64,000 nt of DNA from the NCBI GenBank assembly GCA_964036665.1, contig OZ038530.1:9450501-9514500 (forward strand). The letters run 5' to 3'. The notes under the pieces were generated by a model, which was not told where the DNA came from, made no database searches, and was given only the letters and a program-made list of their open reading frames with translations. The position numbers were made by a program, and so were the translations under genes. This DNA comes from Gordius sp. MW1. Lineage: Eukaryota > Nematomorpha > Gordioida > Gordea > Gordiidae. This document shows positions 13,001 to 23,696 of this stretch, one piece after another; positions within the stretch are counted from its first letter, which is position 1, and each line of letters starts with the position of its first letter.

Positions 13001-16000
13001 TGCCGGGGCACCATCATGAGTTCCGATATTTCGGCCCGCGTCTCTAGCGATTGGGGCACGTGTAAATTCATTTCGTCCCCGTCGAAATCGGCGTTGTAAG
13101 GTGTAGTAACACTGCGTCATACACAAATTACATATATATGACTATATATGTAATTATCAATAACATTTATGTGTATTAAGAAAGCTATCCGGAGCATATC
13201 CCGAGATTTTATCAAATTGATATTCTTTCGATATGGGAAGCACTAAAAGTCATTATATCCTGAGAGTTTTTATTTGCTATATCTAATAAATTGATTATAT
13301 AAAATCAATATACAGATATACATTAATTGCACAGCAATTAATTGGCAAAATTATTGGGTAACGTCCACAATTAACGTCGAAACTATAATAGTCATCAGTG
13401 GGAAAAGGTTGGAAAAAATGTTATATGGAAGAATAAGAGATATTAATTTTGGCTTTACCATTTGTGTATATAGTGTAAGTAAAGGTTTGTGGTGAAATAC
13501 TGCATAAGAAAGGCGAGGTGGTAAATAAAAAGATATAAGTTTCATAACTAAAGGGGTTAATTTAATTTAAAAAACTAAACAATAAGACAAGTGGAGGAAG
13601 AGTGTTTACCTGAGATTGAGGCGAAATGTTGACCAAGGTAATATTTTGATCCTATGTCCCATCATAGACATTTTGTGGAGCGTGGGTTGCCGATTGAACA
13701 CGATGACATCGTCGTCTCTGATATGCCTTTCAACCTAGCGAATATTATACTAGAATTCAAACCTACACGAGCATAAGGCTAGCTGAAAAATTCTTAAATT
13801 CCAAGCAAATAAAATAGATCATGGCCATAAAGAAATATAATGGCCTTTACATTTGCAGAATAAAGAGATGAAATTACATTTAAAATAAAAATAAGATAGG
13901 CTAGCGAAGTATATATTAGGGGACTCATTCAAAATTAGTGTAAAATGGCCTTAATTTTAGGGAAATTAAAAGACGCCTACCTTGTAGCCTATTTGCAGGT
14001 GGAGGTCGCTGGGTTTGGGGTGATATTTGAGATCGATTCGATCACCGTTATCCCTTATAATGTACTTGGCTCCTGGGTATTGATTGTTACCGCGCCTCAC
14101 AAGTTCGTGCATCCTTATAAAATTATGACAGAGGAAATAATATACGTCCAAAAATGTGAAACAATTCTGTATAGTCTTGAAAATTTAATGCCGTTTTATA
14201 GGAAAAAGCGTGTCCAAAACTTATGTGTTAACGTCACTAATATTTTGATTTAATCTTTTATTCGATCATATTTTCAATAAAATAATATGTTTTTTACATT
14301 TTATACCTACTAAGCATGTTAACAGACTTATGAGGAAGCAAGCTTATAATATTTAATTTCCTCCTAACAGGCACAATATATTAGAATAGTATAATGGGAT
14401 TTACTTGTCGATGTTAAAGGGCGTAACAATTTCGGGGAATGTGAGATTTTGTGCAATCATCCGAGGCACGCCCACTTGATCTATGCTTAAATTTGGGTCG
14501 GGCGTTATAACGGTTCGGGCAGAAAAATCGACACGTTTACCCATGAGATTGCCCCGTATGCGACCTTCTTTACTCTTCAAACGCGCTTTCAAAGATTTCA
14601 ACGGGCGACCCGATTTTTGAACCGCCTAAATCCGTTTTAAAAATTTGCTTCAATTAATATTTCAAAACATAATTTATAAATTTGTTTTATTTTATTTTAT
14701 CCACTTCTGATGTTCGACATTAACTGAAAAATTTTAAGGATATTAATAATTCTCTTTGAAACTGACTTTACTTAAAAAAATATAAGTATCCATTTTGTAA
14801 TAAAATTTAATATGATTTTAATGAGCTTTAAATTTGGATGGTTTGTATGCAAAAATGAACCTTTGGCAGGTTAGGTATATCGTTGTCAACAAATGTGGCC
14901 ACGTGGTATTGCAACATTTTCACATCTTCTGCGATAATGTGGGCTGCAGCCCCATTTTGCTCGTTGCGTTTCAGTTGGTTATTTGCCTTTATAATGTCTG
15001 CCAATTTGTGAGTCAAATCATCCTATTGTACAAAATTTAGAAATCAGTAAAAATGTAAACTTATTAGCATCTAAAAAATCAAAGGCATAAAAAGTTTATA
15101 CATTTTTTAGGCATTACTATATTAACATATGTATATTAAGATTGGATAAAAAGTTTGTTAGGAATAGACAGAAAAAAATGTTAACAAATAAAGATAAACA
15201 GATAATAACTTAACAAACTCTTTAAGTGATCCAATTAATCATATTGTGGCACAGTAGTTATTGTTAATATAATGTACATTACTTGAATCAAAAATCAATA
15301 TTGTAACATAACTAATGATAAATCCATATGCAAAGCAAAACAATAATTAAAATATATATCAAAACTAGATAGAGGGATATGATGTTTTAATCATATAAAA
15401 TGATGCAAAGTAAATATAAAAATTGAGGAATTTAAGTAGTAGAATATCCACTAACTTGATTTCTGGTTGTTCCAAACATGGTCACTGCTGGTCTGACTTG
15501 AAGGGGTGGTACTGGCATTACAGTAATAATCATCCAATCTGGTCTAGCATACTTTGGATCCATGCCCAATATAGTACTTTCTTCATCTGAAATGCGTTTA
15601 AAAATTTCAAGAACCCTTTCAGCTGATAGTTGTATCTTTTTTTCGTGGGCTGCATCTTCATTCACATTTTTCCATTCTGCTGTGAGGTCAAGGCCTGATC
15701 TCCTTACAGTTGGTTGATTGCTACCACAACCAATATGTGTCTATTAGAAATGATATCAGCATAAAATTATTTTAAAAAAAAATCTAAAAATAAGTAACTA
15801 CGTATATTATATTTTTAAGTTGAAGCAATCTAATCACTTTTTCTTTAATGCCATCTGAAGTTTCCATATCTCCCATTTCTTCTCCACCTTCACATACGTG
15901 TTTCCCTTTGCACAAATCATATATGTAAGTTAACCTTTTTCTGGGAAGATTTTTTGTTTTGTGTATAATCTCTTTGATTTTTGGATGATCCTTAAAAAAT

Positions 16001-16424
16001 ATTTAATTGTTTTAGTGATTAAAATTAGGTTACTGGAGACATTTTCAATTTTGAACAATAGAAGCAAACACATCTCAAAATTCTTATGACATTTGATAGA
16101 AAACCAATGTGAAAAACAGGTTTAGCTAATTCTATATGAGCAAAGTGACCAGGGCATTCAGACATGTTTCCAGCACAAGTTTGACATCGAGATGCTCTAT
16201 CAATAACACCTTGTCTAGGATCCATAAGACCTCCCAATTTCGGCCGTCCACCCTCTCTTGTTTCGGGATATTGAATCCCGCCTTCCACAACTGACATACG
16301 TCTCTGAATAATAAGATATTTATTAATAAATTTATAATTTTACAATTTCATCCGGACTTATTATGCCAAATTGAACATTTTTTATAATTTTAAGAGGTAT
16401 TGTTGAATCTGGTTGAAAAGACAT
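2804..16424 (-). CDS. RPB1 (POLR2A): RNA polymerase II largest subunit RPB1, 19 exons
   Basis: Catalytic subunit of nuclear RNA polymerase II. Exons on the minus strand: 16424-16344, 16303-16034, 15990-15838, 15740-15456, 15022-14861, 14625-14405, 14113-13981, 13734-13610, 13111-12901, 12442-12233, 11618-11280, 10889-10324, 9591-9351, 8765-8286, 7450-6956, 6371-6189, 5822-5619, 4874-4495, 4049-2804. They sum to 5,985 nt (1,994 aa; human is 1,970). Visible landmarks: N-terminal zinc site (CQTC...CPGH, exon 2), Mg-binding [10 protein letters not shown] (exon 9), amanitin-site and bridge-helix region (exon 12), trigger loop [15 protein letters not shown] (exon 14), Pro-rich linker (exon 18) and heptad tail (exon 19). 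Exon 15 has a Gly/Ala/Asp-rich insert before MDDDVF compared with human. The start is the first ATG that yields the conserved VQFG..SPDE segment. Introns 1 and 2 are only 40 and 43 nt. Confidence 0.96.
7511..7707. mobile_element. Palindromic hAT-like MITE in RPB1 intron 14
   Basis: The two ends are inverted repeats of about 40 bp (GGCTGGGTTTTGTTTAGTCG and its complement), with termini TAGTGATG / GCACTA. Flanks TTAAGTAT and CTATGTAT agree at 6 of 8 positions, consistent with a decayed 8-bp hAT duplication. Relatives lie at 30750-30835 and 47564-47764. No open frame. Confidence 0.65.
9949..10242. mobile_element. MITE with 6-bp target duplication, copy 2
   Basis: Lies in RPB1 intron 12. Termini GTAAAGTTGTTAAAG and its imperfect partner ATAACTCTAC match copy 1 at 1924-2128. 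The 6-bp flank AACGTA is repeated exactly (9943-9948, 10243-10248). The interior is about 90 bp longer than copy 1. Confidence 0.75.
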
Positions 16425-17038
16425 ATTCTCAAATGCGCGTGCGCGACTTTTAGCTCCACGAACAATTTAGAAATAGTGTCTGCTTAAATAGAGTGTATTT
16501 GCTCAACTGGTCTATCGCTCACGGAATCTACCAATCAAAATGTAGTTCAAATTTGCAAAGCATGCTTATAACTAATTAATTTTTATTTAATCATGTTATA
16601 AACGCTTTAAAAGTTTGCAAAAACATATATTAAGCATATAATATATGAAGATTAACTTTTTTATTGCTGCATATTTTCTTTCATCTTAAGCATATAATAT
16701 ATGAAGTTCAAATTTTTTATTGCTGCCTATATATTTTCTTTCATGGGTTAGATTAAATGCTTTAAATTGTTATATGTATTAGATATACTTATATAATAAT
16801 GTTTAAATTATAATTTTTGTGCAGTAGATGAATTGTGCAGTAGACGAGTTGAGTATAAATTTAAATGAGTGCATCCATGCAATGTAATGTCAATCCGCTT
16901 CTGTAAAACTGATGAAAAATACAAATGATCAAAACCAATAAGGTCATTTGGCACTTTCGCAATTATGTGTCGTATAATCGAAAATTTTTAACCAATCATA
17001 TATGCCCCAAATTTATTTTGATGTTAATTTTTTTTCTC
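16425..17038. promoter_or_regulatory. RPB1 upstream region with a tandem duplication
   Basis: This stretch lies between the RPB1 start codon and the LTR element and must include some RPB1 promoter sequence. The visible feature is a direct repeat of about 55 bp (16631-16684 and 16686-16744), each copy containing TAAGCATATAATATATGAAG. No TATA box or initiator could be assigned with confidence. Confidence 0.4.
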
Positions 17039-17043
17039 AATTC

Positions 17044-17595
17044 TGTTGTGTCACGACTCCTTGTTTTTACTGGCCTCCTACCCTTTCTCACTCGTACTGC
17101 TTATGCCGGTTTTGGTTAATTGCAGTTTTAATAATTTAATTGCTTTCTCTTAGAAAGAGTTAAAATTAGATTTAATAAATGGTCGTAAAATTTAACCATC
17201 CAAGGTCACGGTGATCTTGTGTTAGTATGATTGTTCTAAATCCCCTCCCCCATTGTATTACTTACATCTTCAATTCCCCCCGATTATGATTATTAATTAC
17301 TTCATGATTATCAACGCGCGGTACACGATTATTGTTTACTTGCTTACATCTTCAATTCCCCCCCCCCGATCATTATTGTATTATTTTTGTTTATATCTCC
17401 CCGCTATTTAAAGAGGGATTATGTGTAAAAAAACAGTTATCGAAATTTGTTTCGGGAATTATAATTGGAGAAAACCATTAATAGATAATTGTGGATATTA
17501 TATTGTGAATTATTATCAGTGGAAAATAAAATTAGTATTTGTGTGAAGTGGACTATAGTATAAAGTTATTTAAGGAAGCCCTTCGTTATCTAACA
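17044..17595 (+). repeat. 5' LTR
   Basis: 552 bp, beginning TGTTGTGTCACG and ending ATCTAACA. Comparison by eye with the 3' LTR shows about five substitutions and a few indels, two of them in homopolymer runs. Confidence 0.95.
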
Positions 17596-17597
17596 TT

Positions 17598-17612
17598 TGA
17601 TGTCAGATCTTC
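17598..17612 (+). other. Primer-binding-site-like sequence
   Basis: TGATGTCAGATCTTC begins two bases after the 5' LTR. It differs from a TGGTGTCAGA-type site (complementary to the 3' end of tRNA-Leu) in the third base. The composite LTR element has TGGTGTCAGATATTC at 23708-23722, which supports this reading. Confidence 0.5.
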
Positions 17613-17817
17613 ATTAAATAAGGTAAGCGAATTGATATTAATTAACTATATTAGCTTTTGATTAATTTAAATAACGGTGGTGATTTTAAACATTATTAAT
17701 ATATTAAATATCTACATTTAATTTTATTGTGGTAGTTTTAAATATTGTTAGAATATCATATAGCAACATTTAATTTTATTGTAGTGGTAATTAAACATTA
17801 TTAATATTTATTTAAAT

Positions 17818-17928
17818 ATGGATAAGGCATTACTAATTTTATTAATAATAATTTTAATTTCGATTTTGTGTATGTTTAATAAATGTGTACGTGTTATTTT
17901 AATTAAATTCCTAATCTTCACGTTGTAA
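17818..17928 (+). CDS. 36-aa hydrophobic peptide ORF in the LTR element leader
   Basis: ATG to TAA, 36 codons. The peptide is mostly Leu and Ile with a Cys/Lys/Arg stretch in the middle. It could be a one-pass membrane peptide or simply the product of AT-rich codons. It lies in a leader with imperfect repeats of about 60 bp. No homologue is known to me. Confidence 0.25.
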   Translation: MDKALLILLIIILISILCMFNKCVRVILIKFLIFTL

Positions 17929-17976
17929 AATTTGAAATTTTTAATATACTTAGTAAATTTATCGTAGAAATTAAAT

Positions 17977-18288
17977 ATGTTTAGTAGACAACCATCAGTG
18001 TTAATAAATTTTTACAATTATTTGGTAACGGAGAGGTTATTAATAATAATTTTGATCTTAGCTATGATTTTAATATTTGTATTGATTAAAATAACAAGGG
18101 TAGAAAATATATTTGTGTTAAAAAATAATGAGAGACGACGTTGTTATCATTGTGGCAAGGTGGGTCATGACAGAAAGAATTGTTTTATGAGACGTGGGGA
18201 ATTTAACCGTCAGATCAAATTTAGCGATGATAATTTTAATAAATATTCACCTATGGATAATCAGTGTTGTAAAAGCCAAAGGCGTTAA
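17977..18288 (+). CDS. Short gag-like ORF with zinc knuckle
   Basis: 103 aa. It has one CCHC knuckle (CYHCGKVGHDRKNC, about residues 53-66), the nucleocapsid signature that binds element RNA. A strongly hydrophobic segment (about residues 20-42) precedes it. No capsid-sized domain is present, unlike an ordinary Gypsy gag of several hundred residues. Either the capsid region was deleted or this element has an unusual short gag. It is in a different frame from the following pol ORF. Confidence 0.6.
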   Translation: MFSRQPSVLINFYNYLVTERLLIIILILAMILIFVLIKITRVENIFVLKNNERRRCYHCGKVGHDRKNCFMRRGEFNRQIKFSDDNFNKYSPMDNQCCKSQRR

Positions 18289-18343
18289 TTATAACCAACG
18301 TTCGGGCCAGGATAGAGCAGGGCCGTCAAACAATTTCAATTGA

Positions 18344-19600
18344 CTATTATCGGCGCGTAATCAATGTTCTCCGCCGCGTTTTACTTTTATTAACATTTTT
18401 AATTCATCACAGACCCCGTATGTTAAAGTTAATATCGAAGGTGTCACGTTAAAATTGTTGCTCGACACCGGTTCTTCTATTACGGTACTTTCGCGTAAAT
18501 GTTTTTTTAAGTATTGGCCAGAAAAACATATTTTAAAAAGTAATATTGTAGCCAGGCAATTAAATGGCGCGAATATTGACATCTTGGGCAGCACTAGAGT
18601 TAGAGTATGCGTAGCAGAGGTAATACTAAATTTAGAGTTGCATATAATCAACGAGGATATTGAAAACATAATTGGTTGGAATTGGATCCAACGGTTAGGA
18701 CCTTTAACCAATTGGTGGAATTTATTTGAGGTTGAAACATGTAATAAAGGTTATATTAATATTTTGCAAGGTATGCCAAAGGTTAGTTTAGAACGTAACG
18801 CTACTGATAAGGAACCTAAATCCTTGAATTTTAAGGCTCTGAACTCTTTGAGTCATCCTTGTGTCAATGAGGTGGATAAAAAATTCGAAACCTCAATTTC
18901 TAGTAGTGTTAGTGATAAATTTAGATTGTGGCATGAGAAAATTGAAAGGATCAGAGAGAAATATGTTGAAGTTTTTCGAGATGAATTAGGTTGTTTAAGT
19001 GATATTTTGTTTTCGGTTAAGGTTAATTCTAATGCAACACCTCGTTTTTGTCCTGCTAGACGCATTCCATTGATGTGGAAAGATGAAGTGCACCAAGTTT
19101 TAGATAATTGGCTGAAAAATGACGTAATAGAACCAATTGAATTTTCGGAGTGGGCTACTCCTCTCGTACCCGTAAAAAAGAGTAATGGTACTATTAGGGT
19201 CTGTGCGGACTATCGCGTAACAATTAATAAATGGGTAATTGATGTTAAATATCCTCTGCCTAGATTAGAAATGGTTTTAGCTAACTTGAGAGGTAGTAAG
19301 TATTTTTCAAAACTAGATTTAGCAAATGCCTACCTTCAACTTCGCGTAGATGATAAATCAGCTAAGTTGTTAACTATTAATACAGATAGAGGTCTTTATT
19401 CTTTTAAGAGATTGCCTTTTGGTTTAAGCGTATCCGCTCCTATTTTTCAGAGAGCTATGGCATCTATATTTAATAATATAGATGGTGTATTTTTTTATTT
19501 GGACGATATATTAGTTACTGGTTCAACTCAGGACGAACATGATTTACGTCTAGAGAAAGTGTTAAATTTAATTAAAATTAAAGAAAAAGTAATCACCTAG
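18344..19600 (+). pseudogene. pol 5' part: protease and reverse transcriptase, truncated
   Basis: The open frame follows a TGA at about 18341-18343. The retropepsin motif LLDTGSSITVL lies near 18455. RT follows, with the PLVPVKKSNGTIRVCADYR, SKLDLANAY and LPFGLS blocks and the catalytic YLDD motif near 19500. The frame stops at TAG (19598-19600), shortly after the conserved ...RLEKVL region, where a full element would continue into RT thumb, connection and RNase H. The sequence jumps instead to the NHLADVLSRL motif that normally ends RNase H. Confidence 0.88.
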
Positions 19601-20730
19601 CCGATGTGTTATCGAGGCTGAGTGCAGATACTGTAACTGATAGTTGTGCGGTTATAGATAAGGTTCCTGTTAATGTATTAAAAACTATCGATCTTAAGGA
19701 TATTATGAAAGGTACAGATGATAGTGTTGAATTGACAGTTGTTAAACAGGTTATTGTAGGAGTTAAAAACATTCTCGATGTTCCTTTTGAATTTAAACAT
19801 GTAATAAAGGAGTTATACATTGAAGATAATTTGGTTAAACGCAATAGTAAGTTGGTGATTCCATCCGAGTTGCGTAGCAATGTTTTAGAAATTTTGCATG
19901 AGGGTCATGCTGGTATGGTTAAGATGAAGGAGCTCGCTAGACAGTATGTCTGGTGGCCCAAGATCACTAGGGACATTGATAATTATGTTAGGCAGTGTGC
20001 TTTGTGTAAATTAAATGCGGCCATGCCCCGTAGGGATAAAAGGGCGCGTTGGCCTCGTCCGAATACTCCCTGGTTTAGAATTCATATTGATTTTTTTGAA
20101 TTTAACAAGAAAAGGTACATTTTGGTGGTAGATGCATATTCAGGTTGGACTGAATTTAAAATAGTACATAAGGTCTCTACAGATGTTACCATATTATTTT
20201 TAAAAGACTTAATAGGCATGTATGGTTTCCCTAAGTTTATTGTTACTGATAATGGGAAGGCCTTTACGAGTTCAGAATTTAAAAATTTTTGTAATGAGTG
20301 GAAGATTACTCACTTATTTACTCCACCATATCACCCTAGCTCTAATGGGCAGGTGGAGAGGTATGTAGCCATTGTTAAGAAATGGTTAGAGCTTGCTCAA
20401 GCTAATAAAGAAGGTGCGTGGCTATATCGTTTATATCATAATATGACACCTCGATATAGACGTTTAGCGGTAGGCGTAGAGTTTTTGGGTCATAAGCTAC
20501 GTTTTCCGCCTGATTTTTTGCTTGATAACGAATTTGAAAATAATTTAAATGCTAAGACCAAGTATAATGTTAATGATCTTGTGTGGTCTAGGAATTACTT
20601 AAAACAGGCTAGGTGGGAATTAGCTAGAGTAACCGCTCACCTAGGTAATAAAATTTATCAGGTTCGGTCATTAGAGACTGATAAGATAGAGGTTAGACAT
20701 GTGGAACAATTATTGTGTTACGCCGCATGA
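19591..20730 (+). pseudogene. pol 3' part: integrase
   Basis: The frame opens with the residual RNase H end motif (NHLADVLSRL) and runs to a TGA at 20730. It carries the HHCC zinc domain (HEGHAGM...C-x2-C, CALC), then the DDE core: HIDFF, VTDNGKAF, and the HPSSNGQVERY segment with its catalytic Glu. The C-terminal DLVWSR...RHVEQLL region resembles the Gypsy integrase tail. Frame and spacing relative to RT are disrupted by the internal deletion, so a continuous polyprotein cannot be made from this copy. Confidence 0.88.
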
Positions 20731-20756
20731 GACCTAAATTTTTTATTTAATATTAG

Positions 20757-21110
20757 ATGGAGCTTATCACCTCGTGGTGTAGAGTGCGGATAGTGGTAGA
20801 AAGAACCAACCCAGTACACGTGCCCGTTCCGTTACATTTCACGATGGTTATCGGAAGGGATGGAATACCGCGTATTGTACATTTTATAGAAGCACCGAGG
20901 GGTCCCCAAATGTTTCATGGCACGAACAATCGTGGGCGCACAAGAAACTCACGGAGGGGTCGTTGTGAACGGTGCCAGAGATGGCACAGATTACCTATGT
21001 GTGCTCGGGACGATACTGTTTTGGCGGAACCCGGAAATGTACCTATTACCAGCGGGGCGTTAATTTCGCCGTTGGAAAACTTAACATTGAGGAGTGATCC
21101 GCAGGGGTAG
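20757..21110 (+). CDS. 117-aa 3' ORF of the LTR element, unknown
   Basis: ATG-initiated ORF between integrase and the 3' LTR. It has a basic, Arg-rich middle and a Cys/His cluster (RCERCQRWHRLPMC), which could bind metal or nucleic acid. There is no signal peptide or membrane segment, so it does not look like an envelope protein. I do not recognise the family. Position and openness suggest an accessory gene retained by this element family. Confidence 0.45.
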   Translation: MELITSWCRVRIVVERTNPVHVPVPLHFTMVIGRDGIPRIVHFIEAPRGPQMFHGTNNRGRTRNSRRGRCERCQRWHRLPMCARDDTVLAEPGNVPITSGALISPLENLTLRSDPQG

Positions 21111-21123
21111 ACCGGCGTTCGGT

Positions 21124-21135
21124 AAAAGGGGTAGG
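21124..21135 (+). other. Polypurine tract
   Basis: The purine-rich run AAAAGGGGTAGG lies directly before the 3' LTR, where plus-strand DNA synthesis would be primed. Confidence 0.6.
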
Positions 21136-21694
21136 TGTTGTGTCACGACTCCTTGTTTTTACTGGCCTCCTATCCTTTCTCACTCGTACTGCTTTATGCC
21201 GGTTTTGGTTAATTGCAGTTTTAATAATTTAATTGCTTTCTCTTAGAAAGAGTTAAAATTAGATTTAATAAATGGTCGTAAAATTTACCCATCCAAGGTC
21301 ACGGTGATCTTGTGTTAGTATGATTGTTCTAAATCCCCTCCCCCATTGTATTACTTACATCTTCAATTCCCCCCGATTATGATTATTAATTACCACCTTT
21401 ATGATTATCAACGCGCGGTACACGATTATTGTTTACTTGCTTACATCTTCAATTCCCCCCCCCCCGATCATTATTGTATTATTTTTGTTTATGTCTCCCC
21501 GCTATTTAAAGAGGGATTATGTGTAAAAAAAACAGTTATCGAAATTTGTTTCGGGAATTATAATTGGAGAAAACCATTAATAGATAATTGTGGATATTAT
21601 ATTGTGAATTATTATCAGTGGAAAATAAAATTAGTATTTGTGTGAAGTGGACTATAATATAAAGTTATTTAAGGAAGCCCTTCGTTATCTAACA
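21136..21694 (+). repeat. 3' LTR
   Basis: 559 bp, nearly identical to the 5' LTR. It is followed at once by the AATTC target duplication. Confidence 0.95.
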
Positions 21695-21847
21695 AATTCA
21701 ACAAACTAATCAAGATTAACCTATTCTTATAAGTTTAATCATTTTTTTAGATTAAAATTGTTTATTTATAAATATTTTATAAACATAAATAAATATTTGT
21801 TTTGGAATTTTTTATTTTGGAATTCTCATAATTAACAATAAAAGGCC

Positions 21848-22196
21848 ATATTTGAAAATGCTTTGAATTTGGATGGCAATATGCTCAAACTACAAAATTT
21901 TATGCAAGGGTATCTTTATAATCATTATGTTCACCAAGGTGGTAAAGCACGGCATGGAAAAAAACCATTAGCTTGAATTCTAATTGCTCAATCACAAAAG
22001 AAAGTTTGAAGCAAAAGCCTATGAATTTCAAATAAATCAGAAGTTTGGGAGAAAACCTTGCAACATGACTGTAAATATCAATGATAGAAATTTTTGTACG
22101 TTGGACGATCATCATTTGTCATTGATTGATCTTGTGTGTAAACAAAGCTTGCCAGAATGGGTAACTACTATGTCCCAATTTAAAGGTAATGACTAA
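21848..22196 (+). other. Unassigned coding-like fragment(s)
   Basis: Two adjacent frames look protein-like rather than AT-rich noise: one of about 40 residues ending ...GGKARHGKKPLA near 21975, and one at 21984-22196 with the segments FGRKPCNMTVNIND and LSLIDLVCKQSLPEW. A frame change separates them, and a donor-like AAAG|GTAATG lies near 22187. This could be one or two exons of an unidentified gene, or a pseudogene broken by a frameshift. I do not recognise the family. Confidence 0.35.
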
Positions 22197-22202
22197 ACAT
22201 AT

Positions 22203-22977
22203 AATAAATTCTCCACTCCGGATAATAATAATAATAGAATTTATTGATTTTATTTATTTATTTATATGTCTGCGACAAAATGTATTCGCGATAAAATGGA
22301 TCCGCGAAATTTCTTGGTTTTATAATACGTTACATTTTCTGTTTCTCTTTTATTTTCTACTATTCCAAAGTAAAATAATTAATGATCAACGAGTGATAGC
22401 GAGGTAATATAATAATCGATAAAGATAAATGGTAATAATAATGATAATATCATTTTATATAAATCCCATAATCATTGTGACAGTTAAATTATTAAGTCGT
22501 GGTCATTTTGAAAGGGGAGGTGTGGCATATTATGCTAAATTATCATCCCTGTTATAATTAATATTTAAATTTTGTTTTTGTATTTATTCCTGAATCTACT
22601 ACATCGAGAACACAGACATAACATTAATCAAAAAGATATATTGCGTCTTCCATCAAGATATTTAAAGAAAACTTGCTTATGTAAAAAACATATATATCAT
22701 CTGATAACTGTCACAATGATTATGGGATTTATATAAAATGATATGATCATTATTATTACCATTTATCTTTATCGATTATTATATTACCTCGCTATCACTC
22801 GTTGATCATTAATTATTTAACTTTGGAATAGTAGAAAATAAAAGAGAAACAGAAAATGTAACGTATTATAAAACCAAGAAATTTCGCGGATCGATTTTAT
22901 CGCGAATACATTTTGTCGCGGACATATTAATAAATAAATAAATTCTATTATTATTATCCGGAGTGGAGAATTTATTT
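22203..22977. mobile_element. Long-inverted-repeat element, 775 bp
   Basis: The arms 22203-22486 and 22708-22977 are near-perfect inverted repeats. Each starts AATAAATTCTCCACTCCGG reading inward. ACATAT flanks both ends exactly (22197-22202, 22978-22983). The 220-bp centre contains GAAAGGGGAGGTGTGGCATA, resembling a polypurine tract followed by an LTR start, so an LTR fragment may be captured inside. No transposase frame. Confidence 0.75.
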
Positions 22978-23280
22978 ACATATAAACCTGCAACTTTATA
23001 AGCATTCTTAAGTCTACCACTGAAACAAAAGAACAAGGTCTTAATGTGTGAAATATAGACTTAACATCAAGTAATTAATAATTTTCATTTTTACTTCTGT
23101 TTTAAGATAAAACCCATGTTTCAAAAAGCAAATATACAGGTTTATTTGTCTTTTATGACTCAATAGTAAGATATGTCAGAATATCATTTATGTGTTTTAG
23201 ATAAAGAAAACATACCAGCAACTGTCAATATGTAATCAACAATGTTTTCTAATTTATTGTTATAGTTTGTGATATATATC

Positions 23281-23696
23281 TGTCGTGTACCCATACACGA
23301 AGAATGAAATTAGCGTATCCAGAGATACGATGATGAAGATGTCTTCCCACACACCCCCCCCCCCCCCTCATCTCATCTTATTCAAAAATTAAAGTTAAGA
23401 GTTCAACACGCGGTACAATCTTTTGATCTTACACGTTGTACACTCATAGCGTAGACCATTATTCTTTTACATTTAATTTCTAGTACGCATATACCCCCTC
23501 CCCCCTTCTATCTAGATACTTTAATTGCAAGTTCGTATCTTATTTAGGTCGGATACCCCTTTTGATCCCGCATTAACATCTGTGTACTAATTTCGATATA
23601 GATTTCAGTAGTCCCCATTGCCTTTACGCGATATATTAGAATCATCATTATTTTTCACTTGTAATATACAAAAGTTTTCACTTGTAATATACAAAA
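23281..23696 (+). repeat. LTR copy 1 of the composite element
   Basis: Starts TGTCGTGTACCC and ends TATACAAAA. It contains a poly-C tract of about 15 near 23350. The CACTTGTAATATACAAAA end motif is duplicated in tandem. Confidence 0.88.

Larger units (their letters stand above)
17044..21694 (+). mobile_element. Gypsy-type LTR retrotransposon, internally deleted
   Basis: A 4,651-bp element with two LTRs (TGTTG...TAACA), exact 5-bp target duplication AATTC (17039-17043 and 21695-21699), a primer-binding-like site, a purine tract before the 3' LTR, and frames for zinc knuckle, protease, reverse transcriptase and integrase in Gypsy order. Much of the RT thumb and RNase H is missing. The LTRs differ by only a handful of substitutions and small indels, so insertion was recent. 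It sits between the divergent RPB1 and KSR genes. Confidence 0.95.

Noticed and set aside
18361-18711. Minus-strand frame over the protease region
   Set aside because: Antisense to a well-supported retropepsin-RT frame and without domain features.
20757-21110. Envelope gene making the LTR element a retrovirus
   Set aside because: The ORF is short and lacks a signal peptide, membrane segment or glycoprotein features.
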